Below, in pieces: positions 17,101 through 25,959 of a stretch of DNA of 64,000 nucleotides. Both the position numbers and the translations under genes were made by a program. The stretch lies in contig NZ_SMZJ02000001.1 in NCBI RefSeq assembly GCF_004358095.2, positions 668,077 through 732,076 on the forward strand, written 5' to 3'. This DNA comes from Seonamhaeicola sediminis (GTDB lineage: Bacteria > Bacteroidota > Bacteroidia > Flavobacteriales > Flavobacteriaceae). Below the pieces are notes generated by a model, which was not told the origin of the DNA, searched no databases, and was given only the letters and a program-made list of their open reading frames with translations. Each line of letters opens with the position of its first letter. Positions within the stretch are counted from its first letter, which is position 1.

Positions 17101-17101
17101 G

Positions 17102-17851
17102 CTATTCAATTATTTTATACAAAATAGGCTTACTTGGGGTAGCATCATTTTCAAAAGGTGCAATCATAAGGTTTAGCAAATATTCTCCATCTTCAATGGA
17201 ATTAGGAACATAAATAAATTCAGTTATGGTAGCATCCATTCTAATGTCTCCAGAGGTGTTCCAAAATGCATTATGAGCCAGCAGTTCTCCGTCGTCTTTT
17301 TCCTTATCTACTGATGGCAAATCAATCAATAAATGCTTAATACCCTTGTTTTTTAAATAATCGGCAGCTTCTTCTAGCAAATAAGGCGGATTAGTATTAG
17401 CGTATTGCTTACTCTTTTTTTCCAGTAAATTAGGGAGTGTTCTAATAACAATGGCATCTCTCTTTTTATTTCTTAAGGCTGTTTTTAACTGCTTTTCTGA
17501 AATTACAAAATCGTTTCCTTTTTTCTCTGGAGCAACAGTTACTACTTCGGCAACAAAAAAATAATGTTTCATGTTTTTGTTTACAGAATGTACTTTATTA
17601 GTAATATGCCCAACACATTCGGTATGCGTAATATGTGCGTGAGGGTTAAAGTGAATACTATTAAAATTAACCACCGCTCCTTCTGAAACCTTAATAATTT
17701 GATTATCAAAACTTTCAGGAAAAATATTTGGGTCGTTAATATACCAAGCATTTACATTTTTTTTTGACATATCTATGGCTATGGAAATATCTATAGGCTT
17801 AGACACATCTATTTGTATTTTTCTTGAATTGTATTGTATGGTTGCAATCAT
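17102..17851 (-). CDS. Cyclase / kynurenine-formamidase-like metal hydrolase
   Basis: Start taken at the ATG at 17851 (a TTG lies two codons earlier). The roughly 249-residue protein matches the cyclase family (PF04199), which includes bacterial kynurenine formamidase. The metal site motif appears as NPHAHITHTECVGHI (the usual form is HxGTHxDxPxH), with one substitution pattern of its own: glutamate-cysteine where aspartate-proline is common. The substrate is not predictable. It lies 12 bases after hemW and one base before the DUF4230 gene. Confidence 0.78.
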   Translation of the reverse strand: MIATIQYNSRKIQIDVSKPIDISIAIDMSKKNVNAWYINDPNIFPESFDNQIIKVSEGAVVNFNSIHFNPHAHITHTECVGHITNKVHSVNKNMKHYFFVAEVVTVAPEKKGNDFVISEKQLKTALRNKKRDAIVIRTLPNLLEKKSKQYANTNPPYLLEEAADYLKNKGIKHLLIDLPSVDKEKDDGELLAHNAFWNTSGDIRMDATITEFIYVPNSIEDGEYLLNLMIAPFENDATPSKPILYKIIE

Positions 17852-17863
17852 TCTCAAATATAA

Positions 17864-19048
17864 CTAAATCATAAACAACTCAGAAGCTATTCCATCTACT
17901 AAAAATTTACCTTTTTGGGCAATTTTAAGGATTTTATCTTCATAAGTGTTTTCTGCGGATGTTATCTCTATCTCATGAGATGATTGCTTCGTTTTGTTTT
18001 CAATAACTACTAAGCCACGCTCTATATATTTTTCTGATGACTTTACTAAATACTGAAGATATTCCATACCAAAATCTTTTCTAACCTTATCTAAAGACAC
18101 CCCCCACATGGTTCTTAAACCAGTCATGAGATACTCATTAAACAGATCTTTTCCTGAAAGGGTTTCAACCGTATTTGGTAACTCGTTATTTTGAATTGCT
18201 TTGATGTATTTGGTATTGTTTGCCACATTCCAACTACGCTGATTACCAACAAAAGAATGTGCCGAAGGACCAATTCCCAAATACCAGGTTCCTTGCCAGT
18301 AACTAGTGTTGTGTTTTGAAAAAAAACTAGGTTTCCCAAAGTTTGAAATTTCGTATTGAACAAAACCTTTGTTTTGCGTCCTTTCAACTAAATGATTAAA
18401 ATGTTGCAGCGCTAAAGTTTCATCAAGTGATGGATATTTTCCTTGTTTAATGAAACTATCTAGAGCTGTTTTGGGCTCAACAGTAAGCGCATAACTTGAA
18501 ATATGATTGATTCCAAAATCAAAAGTCATTTCTAAATTTTGATCCCATTTTTCTAAGGACATATTAGGAATGCCATAAATTAAATCAATAGTGATATTGT
18601 CAAAATGTTGCGTTGCTAGAGACAAACATGCTTTAGCTTCGTTTGATGAATGCGCTCTATTCATCATTTTTAAATCGTCCTCAAAAAATGATTGAACTCC
18701 AATACTTAAACGGTTTACAACCGATTTTGACAAATCTAAAATCTTTTCAGGCGTTAAATCATCTGGATTAGCTTCTAAAGTAATTTCGGGGTTTTCAATA
18801 ACTTTAAAATGGTTATAAATAGCATCAATCAACAATTGCAACTCATCTTTTGTCATTAATGAAGGTGTCCCTCCTCCAAAGTATATGGTTTCAATAACTT
18901 TTCCTTGTAGCTCATTCTTTCTTAAAACAATCTCCTTAATTAAAGACTGTACTAACGCATCTTTCTTTTTAATTGATGTAGAAAAATGAAAATCGCAATA
19001 ATAACAGGCTTGTTTGCAAAAAGGGATATGTAGATATATACCAGCGAT
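17864..19048 (-). CDS. hemW: Radical SAM heme chaperone HemW, with non-standard start codon
   Basis: The protein matches HemW (coproporphyrinogen dehydrogenase-like), which delivers heme. The 4Fe-4S triad CKQACYYC (C11, C15, C18), the GGGTPS motif and the SIGVQSF segment are present, giving about 394 residues, a normal length. The N-terminus AGIYLHIPFC is intact, but the codon where ATG is expected is ATC (19046-19048), preceded by ATT and then the TAA of the upstream gene. The first in-frame ATG (18856) would remove the iron-sulfur site. The gene must use ATC or ATT, or a base is wrong here. Confidence 0.88.
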   Translation of the reverse strand: MAGIYLHIPFCKQACYYCDFHFSTSIKKKDALVQSLIKEIVLRKNELQGKVIETIYFGGGTPSLMTKDELQLLIDAIYNHFKVIENPEITLEANPDDLTPEKILDLSKSVVNRLSIGVQSFFEDDLKMMNRAHSSNEAKACLSLATQHFDNITIDLIYGIPNMSLEKWDQNLEMTFDFGINHISSYALTVEPKTALDSFIKQGKYPSLDETLALQHFNHLVERTQNKGFVQYEISNFGKPSFFSKHNTSYWQGTWYLGIGPSAHSFVGNQRSWNVANNTKYIKAIQNNELPNTVETLSGKDLFNEYLMTGLRTMWGVSLDKVRKDFGMEYLQYLVKSSEKYIERGLVVIENKTKQSSHEIEITSAENTYEDKILKIAQKGKFLVDGIASELFMI

Positions 19049-19051
19049 AAT

Positions 19052-19261
19052 TTATATTTTAGAAAAATGATGCTGAAACTTAGGACTAAATTTTCTTTTA
19101 ACTACTAACCGTCTTCTATAGGCTAAATAAATAACATAACCATACATTACAAATACCACAACTATTAAAAACCAAACCCATTTATCTGTTTTCTTTTTGA
19201 ATTTGGTTTGATATAATTCTAATGCAAAAAGTAAGACAAAAATTATTCTTAAATAAATCAT
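19052..19261 (-). CDS. Small membrane protein, hypothetical
   Basis: A 69-residue protein with two membrane helices (about 4-18 and 28-48) and a strongly basic C-terminus (RRRLVVKRKF). Its ATG overlaps the ruvC TGA (ATGA), and its TAA directly precedes the presumed start of hemW. Translational coupling with both neighbours is likely. The family is not recognised. Confidence 0.7.
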   Translation of the reverse strand: MIYLRIIFVLLFALELYQTKFKKKTDKWVWFLIVVVFVMYGYVIYLAYRRRLVVKRKFSPKFQHHFSKI

Positions 19262-19809
19262 CCAACTTTATTAGGATTTTGTTTCACAAACGCATCCCAT
19301 CCAGAATAACTTTTACCAACTGTTACCTTTCCATAGTTGTAAAAATGGCAAACTGCTGCAGCTAACCCATCAGTAGCATCTAAATTTTTCGGTAAAGTTT
19401 TTAACCCCAAGAGACTCTGAAGCATTTTTGCTACTTGCTCTTTACTGGCATTACCGTTACCAGTAATGGCCATTTTTATTTTTTTAGGCAGATATTCTGT
19501 TATTGGAATTTCTCTACTCAGTCCTGCAGCCATAGCCACCCCTTGGGCTCTACCTAGCTTTAGCATACTTTGCACATTCTTCCCGAAGAACGGCGCCTCA
19601 ATAGCTATTTCATCAGGCTTGTGTGTATCAATGAGCTCTATAGTACGTTCAAAAATGAGTTTAAGTTTTAAATAGTGATCTGTATATTTTTTCAAATCCA
19701 ATTCATTTAATTGTATGAATTGCATTTGTTTCCCAACCACTTTTATAAGCCCGAAACCCATGATAGTAGTTCCGGGGTCTATTCCTAATATTATTTTTTC
19801 TTCTATCAT
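19258..19809 (-). CDS. ruvC: Holliday junction endodeoxyribonuclease RuvC
   Basis: A 183-residue nuclease that resolves Holliday junctions with RuvAB. The RNase H-like active site is complete: D11 in LGIDPGT, E71 in IAIEAPFFG, and D144 plus D147 in LDATDGLAAA. The length is typical. It follows the outer-membrane protein gene after 2 bases and overlaps the 69-residue membrane gene, so it lies in an operon with hemW rather than with ruvAB. Confidence 0.95.
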   Translation of the reverse strand: MIEEKIILGIDPGTTIMGFGLIKVVGKQMQFIQLNELDLKKYTDHYLKLKLIFERTIELIDTHKPDEIAIEAPFFGKNVQSMLKLGRAQGVAMAAGLSREIPITEYLPKKIKMAITGNGNASKEQVAKMLQSLLGLKTLPKNLDATDGLAAAVCHFYNYGKVTVGKSYSGWDAFVKQNPNKVG

Positions 19810-19811
19810 TA

Positions 19812-20450
19812 TTAATCACAAAAATAACATCCACTTAAAGAAATGGAAACTCCAAAAGTAACAGTTAACATGTTACCGTTAAATGATCCATATCCACTAG
19901 AAATTGGATTAAAATCCTTTCTAAATCCGTTGATATATGATACATCAGTATAAATTGAAAGCGTATCCGACAAACCATAATGACATTGCATACCAGCCAT
20001 AATATTAAGAAATGATTTCTTATTTTCAGTATAATTTCCTAATGGTTTAACTGTAGAATAACCTGGACCTGCATGAAAAAATACGCCTACCCTTGGGGGT
20101 AAAAATGTGAAAATATTATTTACATCATACATTAATTGTGCATTAATCCTAGAATAGTTTAATTTAAATTGTGGTGTATTGTCATTATTAGACACCCTGC
20201 TAAAACTATAATCTAACTTAGCCCCCAAACTTGAGCTAAACATATATTGTAATCCTAAATCAACCGTTGGGAAATTAATTCCTTTTCCTTCAAAATCACC
20301 AACAAACCCAGAACTAGAAGGACTATTAATCCCTAACCCAAATTGTGCTTTCATCAAACTAGTCCCTTCTTGAGAAAATGAACAATTGGTAACAAAAAAA
20401 CACGAAAGAAAGACAAAAGCTAACTTGAAAATTTTAAAGTTTAAGTTCAT
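19812..20450 (-). CDS. Secreted outer-membrane beta-barrel protein, hypothetical
   Basis: A 212-residue protein with a signal peptide (hydrophobic core LAFVFLSCFFV; cleavage probably before QEG). The mature protein has alternating aromatic/glycine strands (LDYSFSRVSN, YDVNNIFTF, VGVFFHAGPGYS) and ends on FGVSISLSG, suggesting an eight- to ten-stranded barrel. The final CYFCD tail is unusual. It is first in the operon with ruvC. A TAGTTTTG box (20499-20506) lies about 49 bases upstream, inside the divergent gene. Confidence 0.7.
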   Translation of the reverse strand: MNLNFKIFKLAFVFLSCFFVTNCSFSQEGTSLMKAQFGLGINSPSSSGFVGDFEGKGINFPTVDLGLQYMFSSSLGAKLDYSFSRVSNNDNTPQFKLNYSRINAQLMYDVNNIFTFLPPRVGVFFHAGPGYSTVKPLGNYTENKKSFLNIMAGMQCHYGLSDTLSIYTDVSYINGFRKDFNPISSGYGSFNGNMLTVTFGVSISLSGCYFCD

Positions 20451-20478
20451 AACCTAAATAATGGTTTTATTTGTATTC

Positions 20479-21447
20479 ATGAATAATTTGGTTACATACA
20501 AAACTAAGCAATTCTTTTTTGTACTAATTAAAGTAAGTATTGTGACTGGAGCTTTTTATTATATCTTTAATAAACTAACAAATAATGTAAATTTAAATTT
20601 CAGTATTTTTATTAGTTTCTTATCAAACAATGATGTTTTTTCATTAAAAAACATCATTGTTTTGCTCATTTTAACTCTTTTAAACTGGTTTTTAGAAATT
20701 TTTAAATGGCAAAAATTAGTAGGCATTTTTAAAAAAATATCTTTTAAAAATGCCTTAGAACAAAATTTAGGAGCATTAACTGCATCTCTTTTTACTCCAA
20801 ACCGAATAGGTGAATACGTTGCAAAAACCATTTACTTTTCAGGTAACTTTAGAAAAAAGGTGATATTCTTAAATCTATTGGGTAATTTGAGCCAAATGTT
20901 AGTTACCACTTTTTTTGGGACAATAGGACTGTTATTTTTTATTTTTAATTACAAAATTGATCTAGATTATTACAAAATAGGAAGCTTTATATTTATTATT
21001 TTATTAGTATGTACCATTGCTGTTTTTAGAATAAAAAACAGTACGTTTACTATCAAAGGACTCTCCATTGAAAAAATTAAAAACTCGATTGTAAAGTTTC
21101 CCAAAAAAACGGCATCTACTACTATAAAACTATCCGTTTTACGATATATAACTTTTTCGTTTCAATTTTATTTTTTACTTCAAATTTTTAAAGTTGAAAC
21201 AAATTATTTTAACGCTATGACACTAATTACTTCTATGTATTTATTAGCATCTATTATTCCTTCTATTTTTATTTTTGATGTTATTATTAAAGGAAGTGTA
21301 GCACTGTTTATATTCTCTTTTATTCAAGTTGATGAACTAACTATTTTAAGCATAACAACCTTAATGTGGCTGCTTAATTTTGTTCTTCCAAGCTTGTTTG
21401 GGAGCTACTACGTGCTTAATTTTAATCTACCCAAAACCAATAGTTAA
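20479..21447 (+). CDS. Flippase-like (AglD/MprF-type, UPF0104) membrane protein
   Basis: Start taken at ATG 20479; one lies 6 codons upstream but would leave only 10 bases to the divergent gene. The roughly 322-residue protein has seven or eight membrane helices and the family signatures LNWFLEIFKWQKL and SLFTPNRIGEYVAK of the lysylphosphatidylglycerol synthase transmembrane/flippase-like family (PF03706). Such proteins act in lipid or glycan flipping. The glycosyltransferase gene begins 3 bases after its stop, which suggests a shared role in glycolipid or cell-surface carbohydrate synthesis (inference). Confidence 0.8.
   Translation: MNNLVTYKTKQFFFVLIKVSIVTGAFYYIFNKLTNNVNLNFSIFISFLSNNDVFSLKNIIVLLILTLLNWFLEIFKWQKLVGIFKKISFKNALEQNLGALTASLFTPNRIGEYVAKTIYFSGNFRKKVIFLNLLGNLSQMLVTTFFGTIGLLFFIFNYKIDLDYYKIGSFIFIILLVCTIAVFRIKNSTFTIKGLSIEKIKNSIVKFPKKTASTTIKLSVLRYITFSFQFYFLLQIFKVETNYFNAMTLITSMYLLASIIPSIFIFDVIIKGSVALFIFSFIQVDELTILSITTLMWLLNFVLPSLFGSYYVLNFNLPKTNS
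20499..20506 (-). promoter_or_regulatory. Putative -7 box for the ruvC-hemW operon
   Basis: On the minus strand the box reads TAGTTTTG, an exact TAnnTTTG match, 49 bases before the ATG of the first operon gene. It lies within the first codons of the divergent gene, so the two promoters would overlap. No matching -33 element was found. Confidence 0.4.
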
Positions 21448-21450
21448 GCA

Positions 21451-22593
21451 GTGGTAATAGTAAGTATTATAATAATATTCTTTTACTTGTTTTTAATTGG
21501 AACGTTTGCCTTTGGATTTGATAAAGTACCTCCTTTTAAACTAAAAGACTTACCTAAAAAAAACACCTTTACAATAGTAATCCCCTTTAGAAATGAGGCA
21601 GAAAATTTACCTAATCTTCTCAAATCCATATCTCAATTAGAATATCCAAACAGTTCGTATGAAATTATTTTTGTAGATGACCAATCTAATGATAATTCTG
21701 TTACCGTAATAAAGCAAGTTCTCGATACATTTTCGTTAAACGAAAATACTCGAATTAACATTAGGGTAATTAAAAATGAAAGAACTTCAAATTCACCAAA
21801 AAAAGATGCTATAACATCAGCTATAAAACAGGCCAAAAATGACTGGATAATTACCACAGATGCCGATTGTATTCTGCCACAAAATTGGCTTAATAATTTT
21901 GATGAGTTTATCCAACAGAAAAAAGTAAAATGTATTGTTGCTCCAGTTACCTATTCTAATTCAAAAACATTTTTAAACAGATTTCAACTACTTGACCTTT
22001 TAAGCTTACAAGGCGCCACTATTGGAGGTTTTGGAATTAAAAAGGCTTTCTTATGCAATGGAGCTAATTTTGCGTATAGAAAATCTGTTTTTGAAAAGGT
22101 AAACGGATTTCAAGGCAATACCAACATTGCTAGTGGCGATGACATCTTTTTATTAGAAAAAATTAGTAAAACTTATCCTAATCATGTTCATTATTTAAAA
22201 AGCGAACATGGTATTGTAAATACCAAACCTCAGTCCTCATGGACTTTACTAATTGAACAGCGACTACGTTGGGCCTCAAAAACAAGTGCTTATAATAACT
22301 GGTTTGGTAAGCTTACTGGACTTATTGTTTTATTAACTAACGCTCTTATAATTACCCTAGTGTTACTATCCATTTTAGGTCTTTTCAATTTAAAAATCTT
22401 CCTTTATTTGATAATTATAAAGCTTCTTGTTGATTTTATTTTAATTTATAAATCGGCTTCATTTTTTAATCAAAAAGAGGTGCTTTTAAGTTATCCATTT
22501 GCCTTTGTATTGTATCCTTTTTTTACTGTTTACATCACTTTTCTATCATTATTTAAAAACTATAAATGGAAAGGGAGGACATTTAAAAGATAG
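21451..22593 (+). CDS. Membrane glycosyltransferase, family 2
   Basis: A 380-residue protein starting with GTG at 21451, directly after the flippase-like stop. A membrane helix (about 2-20) is followed by a GT-A domain with IPFRNEAENLP, FVDDQSNDNS, the metal-binding TTDADC (DxD-like) and the acceptor motif EQRLRWASK. Three C-terminal membrane helices (about 285-365) complete the layout of processive or lipid-linked GT2 enzymes. The sugar donor and acceptor are not predictable. Confidence 0.88.
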   Translation: MVIVSIIIIFFYLFLIGTFAFGFDKVPPFKLKDLPKKNTFTIVIPFRNEAENLPNLLKSISQLEYPNSSYEIIFVDDQSNDNSVTVIKQVLDTFSLNENTRINIRVIKNERTSNSPKKDAITSAIKQAKNDWIITTDADCILPQNWLNNFDEFIQQKKVKCIVAPVTYSNSKTFLNRFQLLDLLSLQGATIGGFGIKKAFLCNGANFAYRKSVFEKVNGFQGNTNIASGDDIFLLEKISKTYPNHVHYLKSEHGIVNTKPQSSWTLLIEQRLRWASKTSAYNNWFGKLTGLIVLLTNALIITLVLLSILGLFNLKIFLYLIIIKLLVDFILIYKSASFFNQKEVLLSYPFAFVLYPFFTVYITFLSLFKNYKWKGRTFKR

Positions 22594-22642
22594 GTGTATT
22601 AATAATTTTTATAAATTTACATATACCCAATACCGCAGTAAT

Positions 22643-23512
22643 ATGAAAAACTTTTTCCTTTTACTTCTATTTTCAATAACCTACATTTCAATTATAACTG
22701 CACAAGAACAAATAACTATTAATAACAAAACATTGTTTGTTAAAATTGAAGTAGAAGGTAAAATAGACCTTCTTTCCCATAGAACAAAAGATTCTCTTAG
22801 GCTATTTGTAAGGAGTACAAACAACACCTTACACGAGCTAAAAAACACAAAAAATAATGATAACAGCTTTAATAATGAATACAAAACTGTATTAGGCAAA
22901 CTTACCAAAGATTCTAGTATGTCTTTAGAAGATGTAGGTTTTGGCCGCTATAGTATAAAGCAGTTTATTAAAGCTTATAACTCCAATGGCACCAGAAGAT
23001 ATACATATACTGATGAAAAAGTTACTGCTCAAACTAGGTTGGGAGTTTTTGCTGGTTTAAGTAATCATCCTTTTATGGAAAACATAAACAATACTAAAGC
23101 ACCCTTTTTTAGTGTTGAGTTAGAAGTTTTTGAAAAAAAACCGTTGCCCTTACAATCTGGTTTTTTTAATATCTCACATGCTCTTGAAAGTAACGACTAT
23201 AAATTTGTTTCAACTGTTTTAGCTCTTGGTCATAGATTCAGATTTATTAACAAGGAAACATTCAATCTTTATACCAACCTTAATGCGGCTACTTATACTT
23301 TTTCCAAGCAAACGATTGAAGTTAATGATCGTTCTATTAATGAAAAAAACAGTGCCTTTAGGGTACCCTTTAGTTTTGGAATTGGAAGTGACATAAAAGT
23401 CTCAGAAAATAGTTTTATATCTTTAATTTACAATGAACTTTTTGCTGTTTTTGCCAGTAATAGTGATAATTTTCCAGTAAATATTGCTGCTGGATATAAG
23501 TTAAACCTATAA
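22643..23512 (+). CDS. Secreted/outer-membrane protein, hypothetical
   Basis: Start chosen at ATG 22643 because it opens a good signal peptide (MKNFFLLLLFSITYISIITAQ). The 289-residue product has a polar first third and a C-terminal half of alternating amphipathic strands ending in ...AAGYKLNL, like an outer-membrane barrel with a terminal aromatic/hydrophobic residue. The family is not recognised. It follows the glycosyltransferase gene after 49 bases. Confidence 0.6.
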   Translation: MKNFFLLLLFSITYISIITAQEQITINNKTLFVKIEVEGKIDLLSHRTKDSLRLFVRSTNNTLHELKNTKNNDNSFNNEYKTVLGKLTKDSSMSLEDVGFGRYSIKQFIKAYNSNGTRRYTYTDEKVTAQTRLGVFAGLSNHPFMENINNTKAPFFSVELEVFEKKPLPLQSGFFNISHALESNDYKFVSTVLALGHRFRFINKETFNLYTNLNAATYTFSKQTIEVNDRSINEKNSAFRVPFSFGIGSDIKVSENSFISLIYNELFAVFASNSDNFPVNIAAGYKLNL

Positions 23513-23528
23513 CATAGAAAGCTTTCTT

Positions 23529-24005
23529 CTATTCTACTTTTATAACAATGGGCAGTTCAAACTCGGTCTTTACGTATTGGTCATGTTTGATAGCAGCATA
23601 AATTGTGGGTAAAGAATTTAAACTATTATTGATTAGCTCATTGATATTAGGAATTTCTTTTATTGTTAAACTATCAACCTTTGTGTCCAATAGTGTTAAA
23701 ACACCTTTTTCAGACACCTTAAAATGAAGATTAAGTGTATCGTGAATATCTTTGGTTACAACAATAACTTCGTCTTGCAAAAACTTTAAAATATGAGAAG
23801 ATAAATGATGTTGAAAACACTGTTTTTTTTCTGATTTAGAAATTAAAGAATCACATTCAGAAAACGATGGATAAGTATCAACATCGTTCCAATCAAAGGT
23901 TTTTAATTCCTCGTTTAAAATAGCCTCAGAAGTTGTTTTTTCAACATCAAAATACTTACAGGAAGTAAGTAATAAAAGCATTGAAAAAACAAATGTGTAC
24001 TTCAT
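23529..24005 (-). CDS. Lipoprotein with TonB C-terminal-like end
   Basis: A 158-residue lipoprotein: the signal MKYTFVFSMLLLLTSC has a lipobox cysteine at residue 16. Its C-terminal 45 residues (NSLNSLPTIYAAI...FELPIVIKVE) resemble the TonB C-terminal domain of the neighbouring M56 protein (INSLPKMIPG...YNLPIIFEV). It lies 109 bases downstream of that gene, beyond a terminator. It may be a soluble relative of the fused TonB-like domain. Function unknown. Confidence 0.65.
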   Translation of the reverse strand: MKYTFVFSMLLLLTSCKYFDVEKTTSEAILNEELKTFDWNDVDTYPSFSECDSLISKSEKKQCFQHHLSSHILKFLQDEVIVVTKDIHDTLNLHFKVSEKGVLTLLDTKVDSLTIKEIPNINELINNSLNSLPTIYAAIKHDQYVKTEFELPIVIKVE

Positions 24006-24064
24006 GGATTATAACTGTACCCGAAAAGTACGATTTTTTCTGAGTTTAAAGCATTTGATAAAAT

Positions 24065-24094
24065 AAAAAAACCGAAGCCAATACTTCGGTTTTA
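24065..24094 (-). terminator. Rho-independent terminator after the M56/BlaR-like gene
   Basis: On the minus strand AAACCGAAG pairs with CTTCGGTTT across a six-base loop and runs into TTTTTTATTT. It is 20 bases after the stop at 24115. Confidence 0.8.
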
Positions 24095-24114
24095 AATCTT
24101 TACCTAAAGGAATT

Positions 24115-25545
24115 TTATTCTTTATCTACTTTTGGCATATCCTCGGCTACCTCAAAAATAATTGGCAAGTTATAAGGTACATTAACTTTTTTACCTTTGT
24201 GCTCTCCAGGAATCATTTTTGGTAACGAGTTAATGACTCTAATTGCTTCTTCCTCTAAGGCTGGATGAGGCGCTCTAGCTCTTACTCCTGTAACTTGACC
24301 TTCAGTATCAACTTTAAATATTACATTGATACGTTGCCTACCTGTCAAATTATGTTCATTGGCTATTTTAGTATTAAAATTATTAGCAACAAATTCAGAG
24401 ATTGATTTTGACATGCATCCTTTTTGATTCTCTTTTTCCAAACCTTCACAACCCGGGAATAATGGGGCTTGGTCAATAACTGCAAATGGAACATCTATTT
24501 CATTTGTATTCGGGTTAAAAACGCCTTCAACAACTTTCCACTTTCCTATTTCTTTTCCATTAATTAGTTTAAAGAGTTCTGCTTTATCTGATTCACTTAA
24601 AACTCCATTATTCTTTTCAACCATTGATTTCAATATTTCTATTTGATTTGAAATAGAAGATTCTTTTTCATTTGATTGACTTGAGCATGAAGTATAAATT
24701 AGCATACCTAAAATTACAGGAATTAACAAAGAATACTTTAATAAATGAATTTGTTTTGATTTTGATTTTTGTAACATAACGATTCGTTTTTTGATTAATG
24801 ATTGTTTAAAAAATGGATTGATGAATGATATTTTTTTGGTATCAAAAACCTGTGACAATAGGTTTTCATAATAGACCTTTTTGTTTTCTGTATTTACTGA
24901 TTTGGCATCTGCAATAAACTCATGAAGCGCTACTATTCTGCCTTGGTACATGTATATAAGTGGATTAAACCAAAATAAGATTCTTAGAATTTCAAATAAT
25001 AGTAAATCTGCTGAATGATATTGTTTAACATGCACCATTTCGTGTTTTAAAATAGTTTTTTTATCTGCCTCTGTTATAAGTTCTCCTAAAAAAATGTATT
25101 TAAAAAAAGAAAAAGCCGCACTACTATGTAACAATTTAACTATATAGAAATTATTAACCTTATACTTTGGGTTTTTAGCTAATATTAAAACCATTTTTAT
25201 TAACTTAAATATAAAAAGCAATGTAGCTATGGCTATTCCTATTAAGAAAATCATATCCCAAGACCACACTGGCTGTTGTGATATAATTGTAGGCTCAAGT
25301 AAAAGAATATTTGCTTCTGGTCGTACCTTGCCAAGAAATACTTGAGGAAGTGTTATGATGTATTCTTTAGAGACCACATTCTTAAAACCTTCAATTTTTA
25401 TCAATGGTATTATGAGTGATATTATCGCGGTTCCTAATAGGTAAACTCTGTTCCAATTAAAAAAAGTCTCTCGTTTTAATAGGAAATCATAAACCATTAA
25501 AAAGAATAGCTGGAACGCAATGGTTTGAATTAAATACTGAAACAT
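24115..25545 (-). CDS. BlaR1-like M56 peptidase with TonB C-terminal domain
   Basis: A 476-residue inner-membrane protein. Four membrane helices (about 3-20, 34-50, 97-120 and, after the peptidase, 272-290) frame an M56 zinc peptidase with HEMVH at 168-172 and a later glutamate in ALHEFIADA. The extracytoplasmic end (about 375-470) is a TonB C-terminal domain (VIFKVDTEGQVTGVRARAPHPALEEEA). In the BlaR/MecR scheme the peptidase relays a signal that relieves the BlaI-type repressor; here a TonB-like domain replaces the penicillin-binding sensor. It starts 2 bases after the repressor gene. Confidence 0.88.
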   Translation of the reverse strand: MFQYLIQTIAFQLFFLMVYDFLLKRETFFNWNRVYLLGTAIISLIIPLIKIEGFKNVVSKEYIITLPQVFLGKVRPEANILLLEPTIISQQPVWSWDMIFLIGIAIATLLFIFKLIKMVLILAKNPKYKVNNFYIVKLLHSSAAFSFFKYIFLGELITEADKKTILKHEMVHVKQYHSADLLLFEILRILFWFNPLIYMYQGRIVALHEFIADAKSVNTENKKVYYENLLSQVFDTKKISFINPFFKQSLIKKRIVMLQKSKSKQIHLLKYSLLIPVILGMLIYTSCSSQSNEKESSISNQIEILKSMVEKNNGVLSESDKAELFKLINGKEIGKWKVVEGVFNPNTNEIDVPFAVIDQAPLFPGCEGLEKENQKGCMSKSISEFVANNFNTKIANEHNLTGRQRINVIFKVDTEGQVTGVRARAPHPALEEEAIRVINSLPKMIPGEHKGKKVNVPYNLPIIFEVAEDMPKVDKE

Positions 25546-25547
25546 GA

Positions 25548-25910
25548 TTAGGCGTCTTTTTTGTTTATTTCTTTTAAAACAGACTCTAAATCTTTTATAC
25601 TCATATCATTTTTTTTTACAAAGAATGACACCATACTTTTAAAAGATCCTTGAAAATAATTATCTACCAATTTATTAATGGTTTGGTTACTGTAATCTTG
25701 TTTTTCTACAACAGGAAAGTAAACATGACCTTTTCCTTGCTTTTCATACCCCACAAAACCCTTACTCTCCAGAATTCTAACAATGGTTGACACCGTATTA
25801 TACGCCGGTTTAGGCTCTGGAATTTGTTCTATTACAGACTTTACGTTGGCTTTTTTTAACTGCCAAAGTATTTGCATAATGTCTTCTTCTGCCTTGGTGA
25901 GTTGCTTCAT
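25548..25910 (-). CDS. BlaI/MecI/CopY-family repressor
   Basis: A 120-residue winged-helix repressor: LTKAEEDIMQILWQLKKANV, then the recognition helix region PKPAYNTVSTIVRILESKGFV, then a C-terminal dimerisation/cleavage segment (KLVDNYFQGSFKSMVSFFVKK). The family dimerises on palindromic operators and is inactivated by its M56 partner. The promoter region has two strong palindromes, one on each side of the -7 box, consistent with autoregulation. It forms an operon with the M56 gene. Confidence 0.92.
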   Translation of the reverse strand: MKQLTKAEEDIMQILWQLKKANVKSVIEQIPEPKPAYNTVSTIVRILESKGFVGYEKQGKGHVYFPVVEKQDYSNQTINKLVDNYFQGSFKSMVSFFVKKNDMSIKDLESVLKEINKKDA

Positions 25911-25932
25911 TTTTTATTTCATTTAACTATTC

Positions 25933-25948
25933 AACTAAATATTTAGTT
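25933..25948. promoter_or_regulatory. Operator 2 for the BlaI-type repressor
   Basis: AACTAAATATTTAGTT is a perfect 16-base palindrome just downstream of the -7 box, where the transcript should start. Its half-site (ACTAAA/TTTAGT) is shared with the longer palindrome upstream, so the same repressor probably binds both. Confidence 0.65.
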
Positions 25949-25951
25949 TTA

Positions 25952-25959
25952 CAAATATA
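25952..25959 (-). promoter_or_regulatory. -7 promoter box of the blaI-M56 operon
   Basis: On the minus strand the box reads TATATTTG, an exact TAnnTTTG match, 41 bases before the ATG at 25910. It lies between the two palindromes, so repressor binding at either would block RNA polymerase. Confidence 0.6.
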
